From CAYFJO01 sp964343305 (GTDB taxonomy: Bacteria > Planctomycetota > Planctomycetia > Pirellulales > Pirellulaceae): a stretch of 10,407 nucleotides of DNA. The notes under the pieces are model-generated. The model was not told where the DNA came from. It was given only the letters and a program-made list of their open reading frames with translations, and did not search any database. Each line of letters starts with the position of its first letter. Positions within the stretch are counted from its first letter, which is position 1. This document shows, one piece after another, positions 1 through 5,941 of the stretch. The stretch lies in the NCBI GenBank assembly GCA_964343305.1, contig CAYFJO010000392.1, forward strand, positions 1 through 10,407. The letters are read 5' to 3'. Both the position numbers and the translations under genes were made by a program.

Positions 1-374
1 AGTTGTTTTTTGTGTTTTTCCTTGAGGTTCGGTTCTTCTTTGCTTCGGGTTGTCCAGGATCGTAGGAGTGATAGTAAACTGCGAATCATGTTGTTTCCCA
101 ATGAGCCCGGCCAAAGCCCCTCCTCCAAAGTACGGTGGGGTACATCCTAATCGCCTGATCGGGTAATGCAAGTCGAACGTTTGTGAAAGCAATCTTCAAG
201 CCGGACGTAAAGCTAGAAGACCACATCTCGAAATACCTGCTCATCGAAACATTGCTCGCAGCAGGTTGGAAATACGGCGAAGAGCCCACTCATGCGGGCG
301 ATCACTCGTGATCTCAAAACAAGCGTTCGTGTGTTCATCGATTTTTTCACACTCAAATATGATTGGAGAAAAAG
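1..374. other. Gene-poor left edge
   Basis: I see no convincing gene in this stretch on either strand. The only frame with protein-like composition is a short plus-strand one from a GTG at 183 to a TGA at 309-311 (42 codons). It has no Shine-Dalgarno sequence and no recognisable family, so it could be a gene remnant. A weak hairpin (GTGTG at 329-333 with CACAC at 348-352) lies just upstream of the next gene but has no terminator-like T tract. Confidence 0.4.
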
Positions 375-740
375 ATGGTTAAGAAACTGCCCTTGGGTTT
401 GCTGGTTACTTTTGTTGCATTGCCAGCCATTGTCGCGCACGCTGGCCCGAAGGATCGCTATGCAGTGGTGACGCTGGAAAACAAGACGCCGTATCGGGTT
501 GATTACTCGTACGTGTGGGGCGGCAACGGCAACACACGATTCAACAATTACATCAAGCCCAACTCAAGATACGCCCATACATGGAAACTGAAATATCAAG
601 GAGACGATTTCGCGCCATGGTTTTACATCGAACCAGAAGGCCATACATCGCCCTATCGACTCCGCAGCTTCTTTTCGCCGGATACTAAAGCCGATGGAAA
701 CGGCAAGATCCCAAGTTCATTCGGCGCTGCACACCGCTGA
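375..740 (+). CDS. Small secreted protein of unknown function
   Basis: This 121-aa protein begins with a clear Sec signal peptide: a basic start (MVKK), a hydrophobic core around residues 5-20, and an A-H-A cleavage site near residue 23. The mature part, about 98 aa, is rich in Tyr, Trp, Asn and Gly and has no cysteine pair or catalytic motif I can name. ATG 375 is preferred to the in-frame TTG 363 because GGAG at 365-368 sits 6 nt before it. Compact secreted Tyr/Trp-rich proteins like this are frequent in planctomycetes (general impression, not a named family). The last residues after DGNGKI look unlike the rest, so the C-terminus may be truncated or frameshifted. Its role is unknown; export from the cytoplasm is the only safe inference. 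Confidence 0.6.
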   Translation: MVKKLPLGLLVTFVALPAIVAHAGPKDRYAVVTLENKTPYRVDYSYVWGGNGNTRFNNYIKPNSRYAHTWKLKYQGDDFAPWFYIEPEGHTSPYRLRSFFSPDTKADGNGKIPSSFGAAHR

Positions 741-979
741 AGTTCGATGGCGCAGCTTGGCTTTGGCGTGCACGAGGTCACCTGCCTTATGCGTTGAATT
801 GAATTCCCTGTAGAATATTCAGATAGCTGTTGTGGAGAACAAGAGAGCGTCAACGGTGCATAGGGAAATTGGGAGCCCCCCCTTTTGGGTCCTTCTATGA
901 AGTTGTGAGTTGAACGCACCCTCTAACGCCCCCCGGCGAACGGACGGACATCTAATTTTCAAATTTTGGGGTTCATCAT

Positions 980-1630
980 ATGGTCAAAACTGAGAATCGG
1001 AAAAAGCGACCGGCGCGGCAGAAACAGAAATTGGACCGTGGGCTAAATCTTCAACCGCCCGTCCACGAGCCATTTTCAAATGGTGAAAAGCAGTGTGCGC
1101 GTGACATGGGAATAAGCGTTCGCTCGCTCCGGGCGTTTCTTGCGAGCGGCATCTTGCCTTTCGGTCAATTCGAGGAGTACCAAGAACCGCAAACGGTCGT
1201 GAATTCACTGGCCAAGGTCGCCACGCATTTTGGCGTGAGCGAGAGAACAGTTGCCACATGGAAGAGTCAGGGTATGCCGATCACTGATGATGGCAAATAC
1301 GTACTTCCAGCGATTAGGCGCTGGCGATCACAGCGAGGAGAAATTCCGGCTTCGCTAGATTGGATCGACACGGGCAATCGCGAATTGGATTCAACATATG
1401 CGAGTGGCGACTTGGTGCGAGGGATCTTGCGTTGGGTTCGCACCGAGTTGCTCATTGCGGGCCAGCGCGCCGTCGAAGACTTTGAGACTGGATTGAAGCA
1501 GGTTGATCGCAGCGATGACGAGATGATATGCGCATTGATCGGTACTTGTCTCGCGCGACACTTTGAAGGGTTTCGATTGGCTGATTCCGAAATCGAAGAA
1601 CTGCTGGTTGACTGTTGGTCATTCATATAG
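980..1630 (+). CDS. Double helix-turn-helix DNA-binding protein (Nu1-like fold)
   Basis: This 216-aa protein has a basic N-terminus and two helix-turn-helix-like segments. The first is at about residues 36-63 (CARDMGISVRSLRAFLASG). The second, stronger one is at 74-117 (LAKVATHFGVSERTVATWKSQGMP, then a short wing and AIRRWRSQR). The second matches the pattern of the winged HTH of phage small terminase subunit Nu1 and related regulators: a helix pair, a 'QGMP' turn, then a helix with WR. The C-terminal 90 residues are acidic and helical with no recognised domain. A true terminase is unlikely because no large subunit is visible nearby, so a transcription or element regulator is more plausible. 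The start is ATG 980 with a G-rich stretch 8 nt upstream. The gene stands alone and converges with the zinc-ribbon gene on the other strand. Confidence 0.7.
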   Translation: MVKTENRKKRPARQKQKLDRGLNLQPPVHEPFSNGEKQCARDMGISVRSLRAFLASGILPFGQFEEYQEPQTVVNSLAKVATHFGVSERTVATWKSQGMPITDDGKYVLPAIRRWRSQRGEIPASLDWIDTGNRELDSTYASGDLVRGILRWVRTELLIAGQRAVEDFETGLKQVDRSDDEMICALIGTCLARHFEGFRLADSEIEELLVDCWSFI

Positions 1631-1707
1631 CGATGGTTCGGATAACGAAGTCGAGAACGTAGACTGATTTTGCATAGATTGATTAGGCTCTCCCGACGAC
1701 GTCACCT

Positions 1708-1732
1708 TCCGTTTTGCTTTCCTGAAAACGGA
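1708..1732. terminator. Hairpin between convergent genes
   Basis: TCCGTTTT at 1708-1715 and AAAACGGA at 1725-1732 form a perfect 8-bp stem around a 9-nt loop. It lies 10 nt beyond the stop of the minus-strand zinc-ribbon gene and about 78 nt beyond the stop of the plus-strand HTH gene, which is where a shared terminator would be expected. Neither strand has a good T tract after the stem, so intrinsic termination would be inefficient; an RNA 3'-end stabiliser is an alternative. Confidence 0.4.
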
Positions 1733-1742
1733 TTGCATCGCG

Positions 1743-1985
1743 TCACCTTTTTATTCGCATGCGAAGGTCTAGTGGTTTGGAACAGTGCGGGCAGGGACGC
1801 TGTGGGATTTTTCGCTGGAAACCCGAACAGTCGGTGTCAAATCGACATTTGCCGCAATGCGCTCTGTGAAGATGTGCATCAAGGTGCAGGTAGTGCATCG
1901 GTGCTGATTTGCATCGGGGGCACAAGTCACCCACCGAGCACGGAAGTTCATATCTATCTGTGTATCCTTCATCAACGTCACACAC
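1743..1985 (-). CDS. Small zinc-ribbon protein
   Basis: This 80-aa minus-strand protein has three CxxC knuckles: CPRC at residues 22-25, CGKC at 44-47 and CPHC at 65-68, plus a lone Cys53. The first two, 18 residues apart, have the spacing of a classic zinc ribbon; the third may be a half-site or pair with another chain. A basic tail (RMRIKR) ends the protein. The start is GTG at 1985-1983. It is well supported by GGAG on the minus strand (plus positions 1993-1996) 7 nt upstream and by an in-frame TAG directly before the GTG. The cysteine pattern and start signal favour this frame over the longer plus-strand frame at 1670-2047. Binding of nucleic acid or protein is likely for such a ribbon, but no specific role is visible. 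Confidence 0.6.
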   Translation of the reverse strand: MCDVDEGYTDRYELPCSVGDLCPRCKSAPMHYLHLDAHLHRAHCGKCRFDTDCSGFQRKIPQRPCPHCSKPLDLRMRIKR

Positions 1986-1991
1986 CTAACA

Positions 1992-1996
1992 TCTCC
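1992..1996 (-). promoter_or_regulatory. Shine-Dalgarno site deciding a GTG start
   Basis: GGAGA on the minus strand lies 6-7 nt before GTG 1985. It is the main evidence that the minus-strand zinc-ribbon gene is translated and that it starts at GTG. Confidence 0.55.
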
Positions 1997-2024
1997 ACAG
2001 ACCAGTCGCGAGTGAAGGATATCA

Positions 2025-2282
2025 ATGAGCAAATGCATTCGACGTAGCGATTCACTACTTGACACTGTCGAAGCTCTGTGGACACTAAATCCATACCGGG
2101 CTGCGATTAGCTACCGCAGCGGTTCGGGTGGTAGTTTGGTCTTTCTTACTTCCGCCGAAATGCTTGCCCGAATCGAACCGGTTGTTGGAAGTAGAAAATC
2201 ATGCCAGGTGTTCCCCAATCGTCGCATCTCGTTGACGCAATTGATGACTTGTTGGCGTTCGCTGAGAGTCATGAATTCTTGA
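2025..2282 (+). CDS. Possible small protein or 5' part of a frameshifted gene
   Basis: The frame from ATG 2025 is preceded by AAGGA at 2014-2018, a good ribosome site 6 nt upstream. Its first 60 or so residues (starting MSKCIRRSDSLLDTVEALW) read like real protein. The last 26 residues overlap the start of the 209-aa gene at 2201 in another frame and are rich in R, S, C and W, as expected for a shadow frame. Two readings are possible: a short gene overlapping its neighbour by 82 nt, or one longer ancestral gene broken by a one-base indel around 2190-2230. A -1 shift there would join the two frames. No family is recognised. Confidence 0.35.
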   Translation: MSKCIRRSDSLLDTVEALWTLNPYRAAISYRSGSGGSLVFLTSAEMLARIEPVVGSRKSCQVFPNRRISLTQLMTCWRSLRVMNS

Positions 2283-2830
2283 GCGACGAAGAACCAAATG
2301 TGCGTCGTGTATTCGACCGGCTTGACTCCAAGGTCTTCGTCGAAGCATTCAAACGACAATTTCATTTGCAATTACCAAGGAAGTCGACCGAGTTCGAGTC
2401 TCTGTCTTATATAGGCAAGACGAATCATCCCGGACTATTAAGTCGAGGTGGTTTTGAGACGCGAGATGATGGAACTCGAACAAAAGTCGGTCCTGGTTTC
2501 GATGTGATGCTAATTGATTCATGGTTAACCGATATGAATGCGCTTCGCGATCTTGCTGTGGATGAACAAGAGACTCCAAACGTGCAGGAACTCGTTAGCA
2601 AATCTGATTTAGACGCGGTTGTTGTGACGGCCAAATTCAAAACAGTCCAAGACAAGGCGGGCAAGGGCGGATTACCCGAGGCGGCAGGAAAAAGGGGAAA
2701 CGCAAAACTCTTTGATTACGGTCAGATTCGGAAGATTTATCTAAGTCACTATCCCCAATCCAAGCGTTATCTACCTGAAAGTTTCTCTGAATTTCAGGAG
2801 TGTCTAACGCGGACGGTAAGGAAAGACTAG
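2201..2830 (+). CDS. Unrecognised 209-aa protein
   Basis: I do not recognise this protein. It is soluble-looking, with an acidic N-terminal helix (residues 8-45, many D/E/F/L), a middle part with aromatic and Gly-rich turns (GPGFDVMLIDSWLTDMNALRD), and a basic Lys/Gly-rich stretch around residues 145-168 followed by a Tyr-rich C-terminal helix. There is no signal peptide, membrane segment or cysteine motif. ATG 2201 is preceded by GGAAG at 2187-2191 and by an in-frame TAG at 2192-2194, so translation cannot start further upstream in this frame unless a frameshift joins it to the 2025 frame. It ends 10 nt before the tandem decamers. Its position beside the polymerase/integrase block makes it a candidate cargo gene, which is inference only. 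Confidence 0.6.
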   Translation: MPGVPQSSHLVDAIDDLLAFAESHEFLSDEEPNVRRVFDRLDSKVFVEAFKRQFHLQLPRKSTEFESLSYIGKTNHPGLLSRGGFETRDDGTRTKVGPGFDVMLIDSWLTDMNALRDLAVDEQETPNVQELVSKSDLDAVVVTAKFKTVQDKAGKGGLPEAAGKRGNAKLFDYGQIRKIYLSHYPQSKRYLPESFSEFQECLTRTVRKD

Positions 2831-2840
2831 CCGTCCGTTT

Positions 2841-2870
2841 CTTTCCGGCGTTTTCCGGCGCTTTCCGGCA
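2841..2870. repeat. Three tandem 10-bp repeats
   Basis: CTTTCCGGCG, TTTTCCGGCG and CTTTCCGGCA lie end to end, sharing TTTCCGGC. The 10-bp period puts each copy on the same face of the helix, as for cooperative protein binding. They sit between the unrecognised 209-aa gene and a promoter-like sequence that precedes the alpA-like gene. They may be binding sites for that regulator, accessory recombination sites or an iteron-type element. Confidence 0.75.
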
Positions 2871-2880
2871 CTCTCTTGAT

Positions 2881-2909
2881 TTGCCAGCAAAACACGACGC
2901 TCTTTAAAT
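2881..2909 (+). promoter_or_regulatory. Promoter candidate for the alpA-pol operon
   Basis: TTGCCA at 2881-2886 (5 of 6 bases of the sigma-70 -35 consensus) and TTAAAT at 2904-2909 (4 of 6) are separated by 17 nt. The pair lies just downstream of the decamer repeats and about 85 nt before ATG 2995. A small palindrome, CACC-GAT-GGTG (2945-2955), lies in the leader and could be an operator. Confidence 0.4.
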
Positions 2910-2994
2910 CTGGTTACATACTCCGAAAACTTGGACTGCCTGATCACCGATGGTGTGGTCAGTTGTTTCGTTTCTCTTTTTCGGAGAGTTGACT

Positions 2995-3222
2995 ATGTCG
3001 AAAACACTTGAAGCGGTTGCGACTCGAAAGAGACTCGGCGACGTAAAGGCCGTTAAGGAAATGTTGAGCGTGTCGTGCGAACACGTGAGGCGACTTAATG
3101 ATCGGGGGGCGATGCCGAAAGCGATTCGTCTCGGCCGGTCGATTCGTTGGGACTTGAACGCAGTCGAATCGTGGATCGCAGACGGTTGTCCTGATCTAAC
3201 AAAGCAAAGGAGCCGTCGATGA
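2995..3222 (+). CDS. AlpA/MerR-type HTH excisionase-like regulator
   Basis: This 75-aa protein is almost entirely one winged HTH. The helix-turn-helix is at about residues 17-37 (VKAVKEMLSVSCEHVRRLNDRG), followed by the wing 'MPKAIRLGRSIRWDLNAVESWI', the signature of AlpA-like and excisionase proteins. Family members regulate integrase genes or act as recombination directionality factors that bend DNA at attachment sites. ATG 2995 is chosen over the upstream in-frame codon at 2950 because GGAGAG at 2983-2988 is 6 nt away and the intervening residues are hydrophobic and atypical. It is the first gene of a tight series ending with the polymerase, and its stop overlaps the next start (ATGA). It is probably the Xis partner of the integrase at the far end of the element. 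Confidence 0.82.
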   Translation: MSKTLEAVATRKRLGDVKAVKEMLSVSCEHVRRLNDRGAMPKAIRLGRSIRWDLNAVESWIADGCPDLTKQRSRR

Positions 3223-3407
3223 AGAAGCGTTGCAGTTTTGCTTGCGGCGAGTTCGCTACCAGATTTGGGTTGCGAATTGTTGGCGGCAAGGTCGATCTTT
3301 GCAAGCGTTGTTTTGACCTAACGATCGGCAGAAAAAAACCGGACAAGTCGCAACCTAGAAAGCGACGCGACCTGCCCGCCCAAAAACGATTCGATTTTCG
3401 AGACTAA
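3219..3407 (+). CDS. Small putative zinc-binding protein
   Basis: This 62-aa basic protein has four cysteines in the order C5-x3-C9-x18-C28-x2-C31, which suggests a single zinc-binding fold. A Lys/Arg-rich tail (residues 38-62) could bind nucleic acid. It starts at an ATGA overlap with the alpA-like gene, so it is probably translated by coupling, with AAAGGAG at 3205-3211 as a Shine-Dalgarno sequence. No named family is recognised. Its place ahead of a polymerase gene suggests a DNA-associated accessory role, which is inference. Confidence 0.65.
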   Translation: MKKRCSFACGEFATRFGLRIVGGKVDLCKRCFDLTIGRKKPDKSQPRKRRDLPAQKRFDFRD

Positions 3408-3471
3408 CAAAACATTGGCCCCTAATCGCGGGAAGCGGTCCGGGGCCCTTTCAAAATGGAGCTATTCAATT

Positions 3472-4107
3472 ATGGGAAAGACCAAAGCAAAAAACAACGG
3501 CCGGCCCGAACCGGATTCGCCGCTCGTGGAAACAAACGAGCAAAGCGGAGAGCAAGCGGCGTTCGACCCGTTTGATCCTGAATCGTTGCGGTTGCGTGGA
3601 GTCGAATCGTTGGGGGTGAAAAAGGTTCTAACAGTGGTCCCTTGCACCAAACCAAACAAGCATCAATTTGTTCGTGTTCACCCTGACGAATCCTATCGTA
3701 TGGACACAGCAATTTTCGACGATAAGGTCCAGCGTGAATCATATTTGGTTGCCCCCGATTTACGGGCCGAGCTGTCGATGGAAGTTGCCCCGGTGTGTTT
3801 GTTCACGGCGGTTACCCGGCATAACGATTGTTTTCTATGGCCGGTCAAATTGCCCGGCGCGGATGGTCGATCGAATCACTGGCATGAATCCGCGTTGGCA
3901 GCGGCGAAGCTGGCGATCGAAGGCTGGGTGAGAGTTTCGGCAAACATGCCAGCCGGTCGATACGATGTTCTTGAAGCAACTGGCAACCTACCTGAGCCAG
4001 TTTGGCCAGATGAATCGTTCAAAGAACTGTTGCGGCGATGCTTTGAAAATCGATTCATCGACTCGGCCGATCACCCGATCCTGAAATCATTGCGGGGCGA
4101 AGTCTGA
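3472..4107 (+). CDS. Conserved-looking 211-aa polymerase-partner protein
   Basis: No named domain is recognised. After a polar, probably disordered N-terminus (about 40 residues) there is a compact region with motif-like stretches: FVRVHPDESYRMDTAIF (about 66-82), ESYLVAPDLRAEL (about 89-101), FLWPVKLPGADGRSNHWHESALAAAKLA (about 120-147) and a C-terminal helix ending ADHPILKSLRGEV. These dense aromatic/Pro/Gly blocks look like a conserved globular protein. Its stop is 2 nt before the polymerase ATG, which implies coupled translation and a shared role, perhaps as a polymerase cofactor, primase-like or DNA-binding partner (inference). ATG 3472 with GGAG at 3458-3461 is preferred; an in-frame TTG at 3415 would add 19 residues and would include a G/C-rich inverted repeat (3417-3422 with 3442-3447). 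Confidence 0.72.
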   Translation: MGKTKAKNNGRPEPDSPLVETNEQSGEQAAFDPFDPESLRLRGVESLGVKKVLTVVPCTKPNKHQFVRVHPDESYRMDTAIFDDKVQRESYLVAPDLRAELSMEVAPVCLFTAVTRHNDCFLWPVKLPGADGRSNHWHESALAAAKLAIEGWVRVSANMPAGRYDVLEATGNLPEPVWPDESFKELLRRCFENRFIDSADHPILKSLRGEV

Positions 4108-4109
4108 CC

Positions 4110-5915
4110 ATGAACCAGCTAAGCCGATTCGATTCGGTTTGGTTGGTCGATTTTGAATTCACTGTCCGGCCCGGCGAACGTCCTAAACCAATTTGCATGG
4201 TCGCTCGTGACTTCTTATCTGGTCAGCTACTCCGACTCAATGAAGATGATTTGCGAACTCTGAAAACGTCGCCGATCCCGATTGATGATCGATCGTTATT
4301 CGTTTGTTATTTTGCCTCGGCCGAGTTGGGTTGCTATTTGTCGTTGGGCTGGCCGATTCCGACGCGAGTCCTTGATCTGTACGTTGAATTCCGCAACCAA
4401 ACGAACGGGATCGGAACCACGGCTGGTAACGGTTTGATCGGAGCGCTGGTCCATCATGGTTTAGATTCGATCGCCGTAACCGAAAAAGCAGCAATGCGAC
4501 AACTGGCGATCCGGGGTGGGTCCTACAACGAACAAGAACGGCTGGCGCTGTTGGACTATTGCCAAGATGATGTTGACTCATTGGCGAAGCTGTTGCCAGC
4601 AATGGCGAATACGATCGACTTGTCGCGCGCATTGTTGCGCGGCCGATATATGGCCGCCGTTGCTCGTATGGAATCAAACGGCATTCCGATCGACGTTGAA
4701 ACTTTGGGGGCATTCCGCGAAGGTTGGGATTCAATCAAGGATTCGTTGATTGCCGAAGTCGATCGCCGATACGGTGTTTTCGACGGTCAAACTTATAAAC
4801 ATGATCGGTTTGCGGGTTGGCTGGTTCAAAATCGAATTCCTTGGCCGCGAACGGAACAAAACCGGCTGGCATTGGATCAAGAAACGTTTCGGCAACAAGC
4901 CCGCAAGTATCCTGCCGTTTCCGCGCTGCGAGAATTGCGGCATTCGTTATCGGAAATGAAACTTGAAAAACTGGCGGTTGGTACGGACGGTCGCAACCGC
5001 TGCTTGTTGTCGCCGTTTTCGTCGCGGACTAGTCGTAACCAGCCGAGCAACAATCAATTCATTTTCGGTCCAAGCGTTTGGTTACGTGGACTGATCAAAC
5101 CGGAGCTAGGCCAGGCGATCGCATATGTCGATTGGAGCCAGCAAGAGCTAGGGATCGCCGCCGCGTTATCGCAAGATCAAAACATGCTGACCGCATATTC
5201 GTCCGGCGATCCGTATTTAACGTTTGCCAAACAGGCGGGTGCCGTGCCAATGAGCGCGACGAGACAAAGTCACCCGGCAGAACGTGATCAATTCAAGGTC
5301 TGTGCTTTGGCGGTCCAATACGGAATGAGCGAATACGGTTTGGCCGCAAGTTTGAACCAGCCGATCGCGTTTGCTCGAAACTTGCTGTTGTTGCATCGCG
5401 AAAACTACCGAACCTTTTGGAACTGGTCGCAAAACAACATAGATCACGCGATGCTGGCCGGCTGGCTGCAAACCGTTTTCGGCTGGCGAATTCAAACAAC
5501 GAACGAATCGAACCCCCGGTCCTTGGCAAATTTTGCCATGCAAGCGAATGGAGCGGAAATGATGCGACTGGCATGTTGCTTGGCAACCGAAAACGGAATT
5601 CGCGTTTGCTGCCCAGTCCATGATGCAATCTTGATTGAAGGGCCAGCCGATTCGATTGGCGATATTGTCAGGCAAACCCAAGCGTACATGGCCGAAGCTA
5701 GTCGCGTTGTGCTGGACGGTTTCGAGCTGGCAAGCGATGCCAAGGTTGTTTGCTGGCCGGAGCGTTACATGGACGAAAGCCGGGGCCGGGTTATGTGGGA
5801 TCGCGTTGTCGGTTTGTGCGAATCGGCCGAATCCACAACGCGATTAGTGAAGGAAAAGAACGCGATTAGTGAAGGGTTGAAACCCCCGTTAATCGCCACC
5901 CGCACATTCTTATAA
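4110..5915 (+). CDS. Family A DNA polymerase with 3'-5' exonuclease domain
   Basis: This is a 601-aa Klenow-like DNA polymerase. The N-terminal DEDD-type exonuclease domain shows ExoI (VDFE, D14/E16), a divergent ExoII region with E72 and D89, and ExoIII (YCQDD, Y150/D154). The polymerase domain has motif A VDWSQQELG (D341) and motif B R392-x3-K396-x7-Y404-G405, which aligns with E. coli R754, K758 and Y766. Motif C is VHDA (H504, D505). Both catalytic aspartates are present. There is no 5' nuclease domain, unlike bacterial housekeeping PolA of about 900 aa, so it is phage- or element-type. The Phe762-equivalent is Leu400, and the Glu after the motif C Asp is Ala506. The gene follows the 211-aa partner by 2 nt. 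The last 21 or so residues arise from a 22-bp duplication. Copying of the excised element is the likely role (inference). Confidence 0.9.
   Translation: MNQLSRFDSVWLVDFEFTVRPGERPKPICMVARDFLSGQLLRLNEDDLRTLKTSPIPIDDRSLFVCYFASAELGCYLSLGWPIPTRVLDLYVEFRNQTNGIGTTAGNGLIGALVHHGLDSIAVTEKAAMRQLAIRGGSYNEQERLALLDYCQDDVDSLAKLLPAMANTIDLSRALLRGRYMAAVARMESNGIPIDVETLGAFREGWDSIKDSLIAEVDRRYGVFDGQTYKHDRFAGWLVQNRIPWPRTEQNRLALDQETFRQQARKYPAVSALRELRHSLSEMKLEKLAVGTDGRNRCLLSPFSSRTSRNQPSNNQFIFGPSVWLRGLIKPELGQAIAYVDWSQQELGIAAALSQDQNMLTAYSSGDPYLTFAKQAGAVPMSATRQSHPAERDQFKVCALAVQYGMSEYGLAASLNQPIAFARNLLLLHRENYRTFWNWSQNNIDHAMLAGWLQTVFGWRIQTTNESNPRSLANFAMQANGAEMMRLACCLATENGIRVCCPVHDAILIEGPADSIGDIVRQTQAYMAEASRVVLDGFELASDAKVVCWPERYMDESRGRVMWDRVVGLCESAESTTRLVKEKNAISEGLKPPLIATRTFL
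5837..5875 (+). repeat. Direct repeat of 17 bp, 22-bp period
   Basis: AACGCGATTAGTGAAGG occurs perfectly at 5837-5853 and 5859-5875. A related inverted core, TTAATCGC, lies at 5889-5896. The period is close to two helical turns and is not a multiple of three, so the copies are read in different frames at the 3' end of the polymerase gene. It may be a recent tandem duplication or a pair of iterons. Confidence 0.85.
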
Positions 5916-5941
5916 ATAGAATCTTATCTGGAATCTTATTA
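5903..5941. other. AT-rich segment with GAATCTTAT direct repeats
   Basis: This short A/T-rich segment covers the end of the polymerase gene and the 26-nt gap before the winged-helix gene. GAATCTTAT is present at 5919-5927 and 5931-5939 (12-bp spacing). With the 17-bp repeats just upstream and an adjacent DNA-binding gene, it has the look of a replication origin unwinding segment or an autoregulatory operator. Function is inferred only. Confidence 0.35.

Noticed and set aside
183..311. 42-codon plus-strand frame from a GTG
   Set aside because: The translation looks protein-like, but there is no ribosome site, the frame is short, and no family is recognised. It may be a remnant.
1670..2047. 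125-codon plus-strand open frame
   Set aside because: It is antisense to the zinc-ribbon gene, has no ribosome site, and its composition (many C, H, S, R) looks like a shadow frame.
2188..2210. Programmed -1 frameshift joining the 2025 and 2201 frames
   Set aside because: No X XXY YYZ slippery heptamer in the correct phase and no clear downstream stimulatory structure were seen.
2841..2870. CRISPR array
   Set aside because: The repeats are 10 bp and directly adjacent, without spacers.
2930..2937. CTTGGACT as a tRNA 3'-end remnant
   Set aside because: The match is too short and does not extend on either side.
3150..3159. GGACTTGAAC, a 10-nt match to the tRNA-Val 3' region, as a distal attachment site
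   Set aside because: It is only 10 nt, lies inside the alpA-like coding sequence, and flanking bases do not match the tRNA.
3417..3447. GGCCCC/GGGGCC inverted repeat as a terminator between the 62-aa and 211-aa genes
   Set aside because: The 6-bp stem has a 19-nt loop and only three T follow the second arm; it sits in an apparently co-transcribed gene series.
4237..4734. 165-codon minus-strand open frame
   Set aside because: It is antisense to the polymerase exonuclease region, whose motifs clearly set the coding strand.
5217..5681. 154-codon minus-strand open frame
   Set aside because: It is antisense to polymerase motifs B and C and has no family features.
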